Positions 17,516-26,411 are shown, counted from the first letter of the stretch. The stretch is DNA of 64,000 bases from Brevibacterium antiquum CNRZ 918 (GCF_900169145.1 NZ_FXZD01000010.1:1-64000), one strand, 5' to 3'. Made by a program: numbers and translations. Notes: generated by a model from the letters alone, not told the origin.

Positions 17516-18418
17516 ATGTGGGATCTCAACCGACTGCGCATCTGGCGGGCCGTAGTAGCCACCGGCTCCGTCGTCGACGCAGCCAGAAGTCTCAACTACA
17601 CGCCGGCCACGGTCAGCCAGCACATCACCACCCTGCAGAAGACCGTCGGCGTCCCCCTTTACCGCAGGTCAGGACGCGGCATCGAGATCACGGATCTGGG
17701 CAAACGCCTGGCCGAGGAATCTGCCGATGTCTTCACCGGCCTGAGCAGGCTCGACACCCTCGTGGAGAGTTTTCGCACCGTGAGCCGGCCCCGCATGCGC
17801 ATTGCAGCGTTCACCTCCTTCAACGCCGGACTGCTGCCGGGAATCATCGAATCGGTCGCCCTCGAACACCCGGACATGCGCTTCGACATCCAACTCAATG
17901 AACCGGCCAAGGTCCGCCGCAGCCACTGCACGATCGAGATCCGCAGCGAAGTTCCCCAGGACGACGAGGTTCATCTGCCCGGCATGACGCGCACAGTCCT
18001 CTTCGACGACGACTACCGAGTCGTGCTCTCAGACAGGCACGAATTCGCCTCGCTCGAGTCTCTTCCGTTCAAAGACCTCGAAGACCAGCGGTGGGTCGAC
18101 TACGACCTGTGGGCGGGACCGACCAGCAAGGTCGTCGACCTCGCGTGCGCCGCTGCCGGTTTCGAACCCCGGACCTTCGCCGCCTCGGAAGATGAGTTCG
18201 CCGCCCTCGCTCTCGTCGCCTCGAACCTGGCCATCACCGTCCTGCCGCGCCTGTCCTCTGCCCAGCTGCGCCCGGGTCTGACCGCGGTCGGCCTCACCGA
18301 CCCCACGCCCGTGCGCCGCGTCGTCATGCATGTGCGCGAGCGCGAAGCGCACCTGCCGCACGTGCGCTCCTTCGTCGCCGCCGCCGAGGCGGTTGTGGCC
18401 GACTACCTGGCCGGCTGA
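17516..18418 (+). CDS. LysR-family transcriptional regulator
   Basis: The 300-residue protein starts with the LysR winged helix-turn-helix: FxxV-type ATGSVVDAARSLNYTPATVSQHI at about residues 16-37 in two halves, then a C-terminal periplasmic-binding-like effector domain from about residue 90. It probably controls the divergent LysE-type exporter in response to the exported metabolite. Transcription appears leaderless from TAGTCT 6 nt upstream. The last codons enter a 45-bp direct tandem repeat that continues past the stop. Confidence 0.9.
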   Translation: MWDLNRLRIWRAVVATGSVVDAARSLNYTPATVSQHITTLQKTVGVPLYRRSGRGIEITDLGKRLAEESADVFTGLSRLDTLVESFRTVSRPRMRIAAFTSFNAGLLPGIIESVALEHPDMRFDIQLNEPAKVRRSHCTIEIRSEVPQDDEVHLPGMTRTVLFDDDYRVVLSDRHEFASLESLPFKDLEDQRWVDYDLWAGPTSKVVDLACAAAGFEPRTFAASEDEFAALALVASNLAITVLPRLSSAQLRPGLTAVGLTDPTPVRRVVMHVREREAHLPHVRSFVAAAEAVVADYLAG

Positions 18419-18510
18419 GGTCCGGTTGAGGTCCGGCCGGGGTCCGGCTGACAACCCGGCTGAGGTCTGGTTGAGGTCCGGCGGGGACGTCGGCTGACAA
18501 CCCGGCTGAG
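18411..18510 (+). repeat. 45-bp tandem repeat across the LysR gene stop codon
   Basis: A unit beginning CCGGCTGAGGTC at 18411 recurs at 18456 and partly at 18502. The first unit contains the stop codon of the regulator. Unit copies differ at only a few bases. Confidence 0.88.
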
Positions 18511-18580
18511 AACCTGTTCTGCCCAGGGAGACTCTCCGTTCCTCATAGTGGGCTGAGTCCCCGGCGTCAGGGCGGTGGGA

Positions 18581-18586
18581 TAGGCT
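18581..18586 (+). promoter_or_regulatory. -10 hexamer TAGGCT, leaderless start of guaB3
   Basis: TAGGCT lies exactly 6 nt before the GTG at 18593. The identical hexamer and spacing recur before the aldo-keto reductase at 58949. Confidence 0.6.
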
Positions 18587-18592
18587 GTTCGG

Positions 18593-19726
18593 GTGAGTTC
18601 TGAAATCGAAATCGGCAAAGGCAAGCGCGGTCGTCGCGGCTATTCACTCGACGATATCGCCGTCATCCCTGCTCGGCGCACCAGAGATCCCGAAGATGTA
18701 TCCCTGGACTGGCAGATCGACGCCTACAAGTTCGACCTCCCATTCATCGGAGCCCCCATGGACTCCGCCATGTCCCCGGAGACCGTGATCGCCTTGGGCA
18801 AGCATGGAGGCCTCGGCGTCCTCGACCTCGAGGGACTTTGGACCCGATACGAGGACCCCACTCCGCTGCTGGCCGAAATCTCGCAGCTGCCAGCTGAGAT
18901 GGCGACCTCACGGATGCAGGAGCTCTACTCCGCACCCATCCAGGCCGAACTCATCACGGCCCGACTCGAACAGATCCGCGAAGCAGGAGTCACCGTCGCC
19001 GGTGCCCTGACACCGCAGCGGACCCAGCAGTTCTATAAGACCGTCATCGACGCAGGTGTCGACATCTTCGTCATCCGCGGCACCACTGTCTCCGCCGAGC
19101 ACGTGTCATCGCAGACGGAACCGCTCAACCTCAAGCAGTTCATCTACGAACTCGACGTTCCCGTCATCGTCGGCGGTGCCGCTACCTACACCGCGGCCCT
19201 GCATCTCATGCGCACCGGTGCCGCCGGTGTTCTCGTCGGCTTCGGCGGGGGAGCGGCGGCGACAACACTTAAGACCCTGGGCCTCCACGCTCCGATGGCC
19301 ACCGCCATCGCCGACGTCCACGCCGCCCGGCGTGACTACATGGACGAATCCGGCGGTCGCTATGTCCATGTCATCGCCGATGGCGGACTGGGCACCAGTG
19401 GTGAGATCGTCAAAGCCTTCGGCGTCGGAGCCGACGCCGTCATGCTCGGTACCGCGCTGGCCCGGTCGACCGAGGCCCCCGGCCGCGGCATGCACTGGGG
19501 CGCCGAGGCCCACCACCCTGAACTTCCCCGCGGACACCGCGTGGAGCTGGGAACAGTGGGCAGCCTCGAGCAGGTTCTGTTCGGACCCGGACGCACAGCC
19601 ATCGGCGAACTCAATCTCGCCGGTGCCCTGCGTCGTGCACTCGCGACCACAGGCTATGTCGATCTGAAGGAATTCCAGCGCGTAGATGTCACCGTCTCGC
19701 CCTATCAGCCTGGATCGGTGGTGTGA
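18593..19726 (+). CDS. guaB3: GuaB3-family IMP dehydrogenase-related protein, cysteine-free
   Basis: This 377-residue TIM-barrel protein matches the actinobacterial GuaB3 family: YSLDDIAVIPARRT near residue 17, FIGAPMDSAMSPETV, VPVIVGGAATYTAALHLMR, IADVHAARRDYMDESGGRY and HVIADGGLGTSGEIVKAFG. There is no CBS pair. At the position where IMPDH and GMP reductase carry the catalytic Cys (GxGSxCTTR), it reads GGGAAATTLKTLG (218-230), and no cysteine occurs anywhere in the protein. It therefore cannot form the usual thioimidate intermediate. GuaB3 proteins elsewhere are linked to purine metabolism, and its location two genes before guaA supports that. The role is unproven. Confidence 0.9.
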   Translation: MSSEIEIGKGKRGRRGYSLDDIAVIPARRTRDPEDVSLDWQIDAYKFDLPFIGAPMDSAMSPETVIALGKHGGLGVLDLEGLWTRYEDPTPLLAEISQLPAEMATSRMQELYSAPIQAELITARLEQIREAGVTVAGALTPQRTQQFYKTVIDAGVDIFVIRGTTVSAEHVSSQTEPLNLKQFIYELDVPVIVGGAATYTAALHLMRTGAAGVLVGFGGGAAATTLKTLGLHAPMATAIADVHAARRDYMDESGGRYVHVIADGGLGTSGEIVKAFGVGADAVMLGTALARSTEAPGRGMHWGAEAHHPELPRGHRVELGTVGSLEQVLFGPGRTAIGELNLAGALRRALATTGYVDLKEFQRVDVTVSPYQPGSVV

Positions 19727-20741
19727 TCTGTTCCGCCTGGCGCTGACCCCCAAATGGTTGGGGGCTCTGCTTTTCGTGCTGATCATGGTCACCTGCTTCG
19801 TCGGACTCTCGGCATGGCAGGTCGACCGCGCTCAGCACAAGAACGATGCTGTCGAATCGGCCGATGTCGGGCAGATCGAACCGTTCAATGACGTTATGGA
19901 AGCCCAGGCCCCGATGCCGGGCATCCTCGCCGACCAGCGTGTGAGCCTGTCCGGACACTGGCTCCCAGACGATCAGGTCGTCGTCCCCGGGCGCGTCCTT
20001 GCTGGGGACAAAGGCTACTGGGTCGTGACGATGTTCGCACCCGATGACGCCCGCCTCGACGACTCGGCCGGTGCCACCGCCGCTGACAAGACCATCGCGA
20101 TTCCGGTTCTGCGCGGCTTCACCACCGATGAGGAAACCGCCATGGAATCCCGTGCGGCAGAGGGCCCAGTCGAGATGAAGGCACAGATCGGCCCCATCGA
20201 GGGCCCGATGCCCGGCAACTCACTGCCCGATGGGCAGGTGCGCAGCGTCTCGACGGCACAGCTGATCAACCTGTTCCCCGACCTGCTGACCTATTCGGGC
20301 TTCCTCATCCCCGAAGAGGCCACCGGCGACGCCGCTTCCATCGCGACGGATGGCCTGTCCTTCGTGCCGCCGACGATGACGCGGGACGAGGGCGGATTCG
20401 ATCTGCAGTCCGCGGGCTACGCGATCGAATGGCTGATCTTCGCCGTCATGGCCCTGTATATGTGGTGGCAGCTTCTACGCGATGACTTCGTCCGGCGCCG
20501 GCTCGGCGGCGATCCTGATACTCAGGATCTGACTAACCGAGTCGAGTATGTTGTCGTCAAGTCCGCAGGGCAGTCCTCGATCGATCCCGAGGTGATGTCG
20601 GGACTGACCGGGCTTCCCACCCACAAGCATGGGGCGAAGAAGCCTCGCACCCGCCGCGGCAGACGCGCTGCGGGTGGCAGCGCCGACTCGACTGACGCCA
20701 CTGCCAATTCGACCAACACCACCCCGACCGGAGGAAACTGA
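19686..20741 (+). CDS. SURF1 family cytochrome c oxidase biogenesis protein
   Basis: The 351-residue protein has two transmembrane helices, at about residues 24-44 and 240-260, enclosing an extracytoplasmic SURF1 domain. Its recognisable parts are WQVDRAQHKNDAV, VSLSGHW, VLAGDKGYWVVT and an AGYAIEWLIFAVMALYMWW C-terminal helix. SURF1 helps insert heme a into cytochrome oxidase. The ATG at 19686 overlaps the guaB3 end by 41 nt, unusually long, but no other in-frame start lies before the first helix. The C-terminal tail is basic, then Ser/Thr/Asn-rich. The guaB3-SURF1-DUF3817-guaA order is familiar in Micrococcales. Confidence 0.85.
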   Translation: MSPSRPISLDRWCDLFRLALTPKWLGALLFVLIMVTCFVGLSAWQVDRAQHKNDAVESADVGQIEPFNDVMEAQAPMPGILADQRVSLSGHWLPDDQVVVPGRVLAGDKGYWVVTMFAPDDARLDDSAGATAADKTIAIPVLRGFTTDEETAMESRAAEGPVEMKAQIGPIEGPMPGNSLPDGQVRSVSTAQLINLFPDLLTYSGFLIPEEATGDAASIATDGLSFVPPTMTRDEGGFDLQSAGYAIEWLIFAVMALYMWWQLLRDDFVRRRLGGDPDTQDLTNRVEYVVVKSAGQSSIDPEVMSGLTGLPTHKHGAKKPRTRRGRRAAGGSADSTDATANSTNTTPTGGN

Positions 20742-20743
20742 GC

Positions 20744-21181
20744 GTGAGCGAAGAACCCGAGTCCCAGGATTCCCGCCCCGACTTCGACGACAGCGATGTG
20801 TGGAGCGTCAAGCGCTTCACCTCGGCGCGCAATGCGTGCAAGTTCTATCGTGTGATGGCCATCATCACCGGAACGATGCTCCTCATCCTCACCGTCGAGA
20901 TGGTCTACAAGTATCTCCTCGCGGCTGATTCGTCGACGGCACTGAACTTCGGCGGCTTCAACCTGGCGGCCGCGATCGCGATCTGCCACGGCTGGTGCTA
21001 CGTCGTCTACCTCATCGGCTGTTTCTGGCTCAACCAGCAGATGCGCTGGACGCTGGGCCGCTACATCGTGTTGGCCCTGGCAGGCGTGGTTCCTGTGATG
21101 TCGTTCATCCTCGAACGTAGAATCCACCGCCAGGTCGAAGCGGAGCTGGCAGCGGCCGTGGTGGTCGCTCCCAAGAGCTGA
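20744..21181 (+). CDS. DUF3817 membrane protein
   Basis: The 145-residue protein has an acidic N-terminus and three predicted helices (about 37-60, 71-93 and 102-120). KFYRVMAIITGTMLLILTVE and ICHGWCYVVYLI are typical of DUF3817. The GTG at 20744 has GGAGG 9 nt upstream and starts 2 nt after the SURF1 stop, so the two are co-translated. Function is unknown. Homologues are often beside guaA or SURF1 in actinobacteria. Confidence 0.85.
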   Translation: MSEEPESQDSRPDFDDSDVWSVKRFTSARNACKFYRVMAIITGTMLLILTVEMVYKYLLAADSSTALNFGGFNLAAAIAICHGWCYVVYLIGCFWLNQQMRWTLGRYIVLALAGVVPVMSFILERRIHRQVEAELAAAVVVAPKS

Positions 21182-21190
21182 GACCAGTAG

Positions 21191-21225
21191 TTGGGCACTG
21201 GGTGCCCGGTGTTTAGAATTGGGTC
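21191..21225 (+). promoter_or_regulatory. guaA promoter with an internal palindrome, leaderless
   Basis: TTGGGC (21191-21196), a 17-nt spacer and TAGAAT (21214-21219) form a good sigma-70-type promoter. The ATG follows 6 nt after the -10, so the mRNA should be leaderless. The spacer holds a perfect palindrome, GGGCAC-TGG-GTGCCC (21193-21207), which overlaps the -35 and would suit a repressor. The regulator is unknown. Confidence 0.65.
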
Positions 21226-22806
21226 ATGACGCAAACCCAGAGCACACAGGTGCCTCCTGTCCTCGTGGTCGATTTCGGTGCGCAGTACGCGCAGCTCATC
21301 GCCCGACGGATCCGCGAGGCGGGACTGTATTCCGAGATCATCGCCCATGACGCACCGGCCGCAGAGTTCGCGGCCAAGAATCCGGTCGCCATCGTGCTCT
21401 CGGGCGGACCCTCGAGCGTCAACGATGAGGGCGCCCCCGGATTCGACACTGCTGTCTTCGACCTCGGCGTGCCCACCATGGGCATCTGCTACGGCTTCCA
21501 GCTCATGTCGACCACACTCGGCGGGCGAGTCGCCGAAACCGATAAGCGCGAGTACGGCTCGACCCCGGTCACGGTCGCCAGCACCGGTTCGCTGCTGGCG
21601 AAGACCCCGAACAGCTACAAGGTGTGGATGTCCCACGGAGACTCCGTCGCCGAGGCGCCCGCTGACTTCGACGTGCTCGCATCGACCCCGGACACCCCGG
21701 TCGCCGCCTTCGAGTGTGCGGCACGCAAGTTCGCCGGTGTGCAGTGGCACCCCGAGGTCCTTCACTCCGAGCATGGGCAGCAGATCCTCGAGAACTTCCT
21801 CTTCAAGGTCGCCGGTCTCACGGCCGACTGGACCAACGCCTCGGTCATCGACGAGCAGATCGAACTGATCCAGCAGCGTGCCGGATCGAAGAAGGTCATC
21901 TGCGCCCTGTCCGGCGGAGTCGACTCCTCCGTGGCTGCGGCACTGGTCCACAAGGCCATCGGTGACCAGCTCACCTGCGTCTTCGTCGACCACGGTCTCC
22001 TGCGTGAGAACGAACGCGAACAGGTTGAGAACGACTACGTGAACTCCATCGGTGTCCGTCTGGTCACCATCGACGCGCGTGAGCAGTTCCTGTCCGAACT
22101 CGCCGGCGTCACCGATCCGGAGACCAAGCGCAAGATCATCGGCCGCGAGTTCATCCGCACCTTCGAGAAGGCCGCAGCCGACCTCGTCCTTGAGGCCAAG
22201 GGTGAAGGCGAAGAGATCGGATTCCTCGTCCAGGGCACTCTCTACCCCGACGTGGTCGAATCCGGCGGCGGTTCGGGCACCGCGAACATCAAGAGCCACC
22301 ACAATGTGGGTGGGCTTCCCGATGACATCACCTTCGAACTCATCGAACCCCTGCGCGCCCTGTTCAAGGACGAGGTCCGCGCCATCGGTCGTGAGCTCGG
22401 AGTCCCCGATGCCATCGTCTCCCGCCAGCCGTTCCCCGGCCCCGGGCTGGGAATCCGCATCATCGGCGAAGTCACGGAAGACCGCCTGTCGATCCTGCGC
22501 CGAGCCGATGCCATCGCCCGCGAAGAGCTGACCAAGGCAGGCCTCGATTCAGAGATCTGGCAGTGCCCGGTCGTCCTCCTGGCCGACGTTCGCTCCGTGG
22601 GTGTCCAGGGCGACGGGCGCACCTACGGCCATCCGGTCGTGCTGCGCCCGGTCTCCAGCGAAGACGCGATGACCGCCGATTGGACACGGGTTCCCTACGA
22701 CGTCCTCTCGGTCATCTCGAACCGCATCACGAACGAGGTCGACGACATCAACAGGGTCGTCCTCGACGTCACCTCCAAGCCTCCGGGCACCATCGAATGG
22801 GAATGA
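21226..22806 (+). CDS. guaA: GMP synthase (glutamine-hydrolysing) GuaA
   Basis: GuaA aminates XMP to GMP. The N-terminal class I amidotransferase has [15 protein letters not shown], the nucleophile Cys in GICYGFQLM (about residue 88) and [14 protein letters not shown]. The central PP-loop ATP pyrophosphatase is [14 protein letters not shown]. The C-terminal part has [22 protein letters not shown] and [17 protein letters not shown]. The length of 526 residues is normal and all catalytic groups are present. It follows DUF3817 but has its own promoter. Confidence 0.97.
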   Translation: MTQTQSTQVPPVLVVDFGAQYAQLIARRIREAGLYSEIIAHDAPAAEFAAKNPVAIVLSGGPSSVNDEGAPGFDTAVFDLGVPTMGICYGFQLMSTTLGGRVAETDKREYGSTPVTVASTGSLLAKTPNSYKVWMSHGDSVAEAPADFDVLASTPDTPVAAFECAARKFAGVQWHPEVLHSEHGQQILENFLFKVAGLTADWTNASVIDEQIELIQQRAGSKKVICALSGGVDSSVAAALVHKAIGDQLTCVFVDHGLLRENEREQVENDYVNSIGVRLVTIDAREQFLSELAGVTDPETKRKIIGREFIRTFEKAAADLVLEAKGEGEEIGFLVQGTLYPDVVESGGGSGTANIKSHHNVGGLPDDITFELIEPLRALFKDEVRAIGRELGVPDAIVSRQPFPGPGLGIRIIGEVTEDRLSILRRADAIAREELTKAGLDSEIWQCPVVLLADVRSVGVQGDGRTYGHPVVLRPVSSEDAMTADWTRVPYDVLSVISNRITNEVDDINRVVLDVTSKPPGTIEWE

Positions 22807-22828
22807 TTCTGTTGACCGACTACAACTC

Positions 22829-22843
22829 CTGAACAGTGTTCAG
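22829..22843. promoter_or_regulatory. BioQ-like operator upstream of bioY
   Basis: CTGAAC-AGT-GTTCAG is a perfect palindrome and matches the TGAAC-N3-GTTNAC-like site recognised by the TetR regulator BioQ in Corynebacterium. A TAGGGT just downstream (22845-22850) could be the -10, so binding would repress bioYMN when biotin is sufficient. No bioQ gene is in this window. Confidence 0.65.
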
Positions 22844-22898
22844 TTAGGGTTGGGGATGCCCGAGTGAGTCTCGGGTCCATCTAGCCATCGGAGAACTC

Positions 22899-23585
22899 AT
22901 GTCACATGCGCACACCGCCAGTCCCACCTCGGCGACGGCCTCCCGGCCGAATTCAGCCGGCAGAGCCGGAGATATCGCCCTGATCGCGGTCTTCGCCGCT
23001 CTGCTGGCGGCGTTCGCGATGATGCCGCCGATCCCTGTGGGCCCGGCCGGTGTGCCGATCACGCTGCAGACCTTCGCCGTTGCGCTGTGCGGTTTGGTGT
23101 TGGGTCCGTGGCGCGGAGGGGCCGCCGTCCTGCTCTACGTCGTCCTGGGGCTGTTGGGCCTGCCGATCTTCTCCGGCATGAGCGGCGGCATCGGCATACT
23201 CGCCGGACCCAGCGCCGGCTACATCACCTCGTTCACGCTCTACGCCCTGGCCGTCGGATTCGTCGCCCGCTGGGCCATTCGCCGCTTCCGTGGCTCGAAG
23301 CTGTGGATCGCCCTGTTCGTCGGCGGGCTGGGCTCGAGCCTGCTGCTCAACCACCCGCTCGGGATCCTCGGGATGTCGATCAATGCCGACCTGCCCCTGG
23401 GGGTGGCTGCGGTCGCCGACCTCGCGTACTGGCCCGGGGACATCATCAAGAACGTCCTCGCCGTCTCCGTCGCACTCCTCATCCACCGGGCATTCCCCGA
23501 TGTCCTCCGCCGCCGAGGTGTCTCGACGCCGGTGCCGAACGCGGCGACTGCGGGTGCCGACTCCGAAGGTATTGGCGCACGGTGA
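22899..23585 (+). CDS. bioY: Biotin ECF transporter S component BioY
   Basis: The 228-residue membrane protein has about six helices. It carries the BioY signatures PIPVGPAGVPITLQTFAVAL (about 46-65), LLGLPIFSG, GPSAGYI and the conserved late GDIIKN. BioY captures biotin and docks with an energy-coupling module. GGAGA precedes the ATG. The stop overlaps the bioM start (GTGA). The N-terminal 20 residues are a Ser/Thr/Ala-rich cytoplasmic extension. Confidence 0.93.
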   Translation: MSHAHTASPTSATASRPNSAGRAGDIALIAVFAALLAAFAMMPPIPVGPAGVPITLQTFAVALCGLVLGPWRGGAAVLLYVVLGLLGLPIFSGMSGGIGILAGPSAGYITSFTLYALAVGFVARWAIRRFRGSKLWIALFVGGLGSSLLLNHPLGILGMSINADLPLGVAAVADLAYWPGDIIKNVLAVSVALLIHRAFPDVLRRRGVSTPVPNAATAGADSEGIGAR

Positions 23586-24352
23586 TCGTCGGAGGCAGGT
23601 TCGCTCCTGATTCCGCGGGGGAGGGGGCACCGGAGATCTCGTTCGCCGAGGTCTCAATCGGGGTCCTCGATGACACTCCGACTGGCGATGTCTACCGCCC
23701 GATCCTCACCGACGTCAACGTCACTTTGGACGAGCCGATGATTGCGATCATCGGCGCCAACGGATCAGGGAAGTCCACGCTGCTGCAGCTCTTCAACGGA
23801 CTGGTCACAGCCAATTCCGGCCGGGTGCTCATCGACGGCCTCGACCCGGTTGAGCAGGCGAAGCAGGTCCGCTCGCGTGTGGGCTTCGTCTTCACCGATC
23901 CGGCAGCGCAGCTGGTGATGCCGACTCCCCTCGAAGACATCGAACTTTCCCTGCGCAAACGTGTTCCGAAGGCGCAGCGCGGCGCTGCCGCACTGGCCGT
24001 GCTCGAGGAACTGGGCATCGCTGACCTTGCCGATCGCAGCGTCTATGAGCTTTCCGGCGGTCAGCGCCAGCTCGTGGCTCTGGCCGCAGTGCTGGCTGTT
24101 GACCCGCAGATCCTCGTCCTCGACGAACCGACCACACTTTTGGACCTGCGCAACAAGGAGAAGCTGCGGAAACTCCTGGCAGACCTTGTCGTCAGCCGAG
24201 GCGTGCGCGTGATCTTCTCGACCCATGACCTCGACTTCGCCGGGCTGGCCGACCGTGCCCTCGTCGTCGATTCCGGACGTGTCGTCCACGACTCGGCCCC
24301 TGCGGAGGCGACTCGGATGTACCGTGAGCTGATCATGAGCGACTCGTCATGA
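23582..24352 (+). CDS. bioM: Biotin ECF transporter ATPase BioM (CbiO family)
   Basis: This is the ATP-binding cassette of the energy-coupling module: Walker A GANGSGKST, a Q-loop at FTDPAAQLVMPT, signature LSGGQRQ, Walker B ILVLDEPT, and the switch histidine in STHDLD. GTG 23582 overlaps the bioY stop and gives 256 residues. A longer open frame upstream is only a shadow through bioY. It pairs with BioN and BioY to drive biotin uptake. Confidence 0.93.
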   Translation: MIVGGRFAPDSAGEGAPEISFAEVSIGVLDDTPTGDVYRPILTDVNVTLDEPMIAIIGANGSGKSTLLQLFNGLVTANSGRVLIDGLDPVEQAKQVRSRVGFVFTDPAAQLVMPTPLEDIELSLRKRVPKAQRGAAALAVLEELGIADLADRSVYELSGGQRQLVALAAVLAVDPQILVLDEPTTLLDLRNKEKLRKLLADLVVSRGVRVIFSTHDLDFAGLADRALVVDSGRVVHDSAPAEATRMYRELIMSDSS

Positions 24353-24362
24353 GCGTCGTCCG

Positions 24363-25001
24363 ATGAGCCGCCGATCCCGCGCGGGTATCCGACCTCGCCC
24401 GCAGCTGTTCGGGAAGGTTGCGCACAATCCCGGTTGGCTGCATAGAACAGCACCAGAGGTGAAGCTTGCTGTCATCGCCCTGATCGGAGTCGTGGCACTG
24501 ATCTTCCGGGACCCGGTCATCAACTGGTCGATGTTCGCCGCTCTTGTCGTCCTCGGCTTCACCGCCAGACTGAGACTGCATCACTTCCTTAGGACCTGGA
24601 TCTATGCGGCGGTGCTGATCCTCATCGTCGTGGCCATGCAGTACTTCTTCGGATCGCTGCGAGCCGGCCTCACCGTCGGCGGCACCGTGTTCGCCTGTGT
24701 GCAGGCCGCGATGCTGCTGACACTGACCACAACCGTGGCACAGCTGCTCGACACCTTCACCCTCATCGTCTCACCACTGCGCCTACTCGGCGCCAGTCCC
24801 GACACGATCGCCCTGACCGCAAGTCTCATGGTTCGTGCCATCTCCCACATCTCCGGCCTGCTGGGGGAGGCCGACCGTGCTGCCCGAGCTCGCGGCCTCG
24901 ACTCGAGCATCAAGGCCAGGGTCGTCCCCGCGATCCTCCGCTCGGTCAAATACGCCCAGGACACAGGCCGGGCACTCGACGCCCGCGGAATCGTGGACTG
25001 A
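24363..25001 (+). CDS. bioN: Biotin ECF transporter transmembrane subunit BioN (EcfT family)
   Basis: The 212-residue membrane protein has about five helices and the two EcfT coupling motifs, ARARGLDSS and LDARGI, in its C-terminal cytoplasmic helices, where they touch the ATPase. A tiny frame starts at the bioM stop (ATGA, 24349) and ends by overlapping this ATG (ATGA, 24363), so reinitiation through a five-codon peptide may couple the two. It is the last gene of bioYMN, followed at once by a 19-bp tandem repeat. Confidence 0.92.
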   Translation: MSRRSRAGIRPRPQLFGKVAHNPGWLHRTAPEVKLAVIALIGVVALIFRDPVINWSMFAALVVLGFTARLRLHHFLRTWIYAAVLILIVVAMQYFFGSLRAGLTVGGTVFACVQAAMLLTLTTTVAQLLDTFTLIVSPLRLLGASPDTIALTASLMVRAISHISGLLGEADRAARARGLDSSIKARVVPAILRSVKYAQDTGRALDARGIVD

Positions 25002-25002
25002 G

Positions 25003-25059
25003 CACCCCCGGGCATCGAGACCACCCCGGAGCGTTGAGAGCACACCGGAGCATTGAGAG
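25003..25059. repeat. 19-bp tandem repeat directly after the bioN stop
   Basis: Three 19-bp units (25003-25021, 25022-25040, 25041-25059) begin right after the stop codon. The second is CACCCCGGAGCGTTGAGAG and the third is CACACCGGAGCATTGAGAG. The first is more diverged. Confidence 0.88.
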
Positions 25060-25141
25060 GCGACTCCCTACTCTCTGCTTTGGGCGCGGCGCTCGGCGCT
25101 CGACGTTCTGACCTGCGCTCGGCTCAGCGTGGGGCGCAGGC

Positions 25142-26296
25142 TCAGCCTGTCTGGACGGTGAAGCCGCGGCCCAGTACCTGCGGGTGCGGGTTCTCGATCG
25201 CCCGCGAATAGTGGCCGATGAGCTGTGAGCACACGCTCTTCCAGCTGCGGCTGTGCACCTGCTGGCGTCCGGCGACACCGAACGCGCGACGCTTCGCCTC
25301 ATCGCCGAGGAGGTCGGTGACATGTCCGCGCATCGCCGCCAGATCCTTCGGTGCGTAGAGCCACCCGGTATGGGAGGAGTCGACGAGATCAAGCGGGCCG
25401 CCGCGCGCGGGTGCGATGACGGGCACCTCAGAGGCCATTGCCTCCTGGATCGTCTGGCAGAAGGTCTCGAGCTCGCCGGGGGCGACCATGACATCGAAGC
25501 TCGCCACTGCCTGAGCCAGGGCCTCGCCGCCCAAGAAACCGGCGAAATGCGCATTCGGCAGGCTCCGTTCGAGCCGGGCCCGCCACGGACCGTCGCCGAC
25601 GATGACGAGCTTCGAGCCGGGCACATCATCCAGCACGGCCAGATCCTCGACCTGCTTCTCGGCGGCGAGCCGACCGACGTAGCCGATGATCTTCTCACCG
25701 CCTGGTGCCACCGACCGGCGCCAGGCCTCTGATCGGTGACTGGGGTCGAAGCGGGAGGAGTCGACCCCACGTGCCCACAGATCCACCTCGGCGACTCCGA
25801 GCCCGGACAGCTGCTCGAGGGTGTACGACGATGGGGCCAGAGTCAGGGAGGCGTGCTGATGGATGTTGCGCACGTGCGACCACAGCATGGCCTCGATGCC
25901 GTGCATGCCGTACCGAGCGGCGTAGGCGGGAACCTCGGTCTGATAGATCGCCACTGTGGGCAGGTCGAGGCTCTGGGCAGCCAGGACCCCGCGCCAGCCG
26001 AGCACGAAGGGGCTGGCCAGATGGACGACATCGGGGTCGAATGTCTCCAACAGCCGTTTGATGCGGCTGACACCGCCGGGAGCCACACGGACCCGGCGAT
26101 ACTTCGGCAGGGCGATCGAAGGAACACGGATGATGCGGGCTCCGGCGACCTCCTTGGGGCCGTCGCGGCGTGTGCCTGGTGCGATGATGAGGACCTCGTC
26201 TCCGCGGTCGGCCAGATGGTCCAGGACGCGGAGGAGTGAGTGGGTGACCCCATTCATGTTGGGGAGGAAGGACTCTGCAATGATCGCTACTCTCAC
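25142..26296 (-). CDS. GT4 glycosyltransferase, MgtA-like alpha-mannosyltransferase
   Basis: The 384-residue protein begins MRVAIIAESFLPNMNGVTHS, the start typical of actinobacterial GDP-mannose-dependent glycolipid mannosyltransferases (MgtA, PimB-like). GT-B features include YQTEVPAYAARYG and GYVGRLAAEKQVEDL. A nucleotide-sugar site GELETFCQTIQEAMASEVPV carries the paired glutamates of family GT4. It probably works at the inner membrane face on a mannosylated glyco- or phospholipid. The exact acceptor is inferred from similarity. GTG start; no ribosome-binding site is evident. It converges with bioN. Confidence 0.85.
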   Translation of the reverse strand: MRVAIIAESFLPNMNGVTHSLLRVLDHLADRGDEVLIIAPGTRRDGPKEVAGARIIRVPSIALPKYRRVRVAPGGVSRIKRLLETFDPDVVHLASPFVLGWRGVLAAQSLDLPTVAIYQTEVPAYAARYGMHGIEAMLWSHVRNIHQHASLTLAPSSYTLEQLSGLGVAEVDLWARGVDSSRFDPSHRSEAWRRSVAPGGEKIIGYVGRLAAEKQVEDLAVLDDVPGSKLVIVGDGPWRARLERSLPNAHFAGFLGGEALAQAVASFDVMVAPGELETFCQTIQEAMASEVPVIAPARGGPLDLVDSSHTGWLYAPKDLAAMRGHVTDLLGDEAKRRAFGVAGRQQVHSRSWKSVCSQLIGHYSRAIENPHPQVLGRGFTVQTG

Positions 26297-26411
26297 ACAA
26301 CTCAGTTCACGCCCTCAGGGTGACGGACGGGCGACATCGAGACGACCGTCCGGCGACGAAATGCTGAAATCGCCGCGCACAATCCCAACTGTCACCGCAC
26401 TGTGGTGCTGC

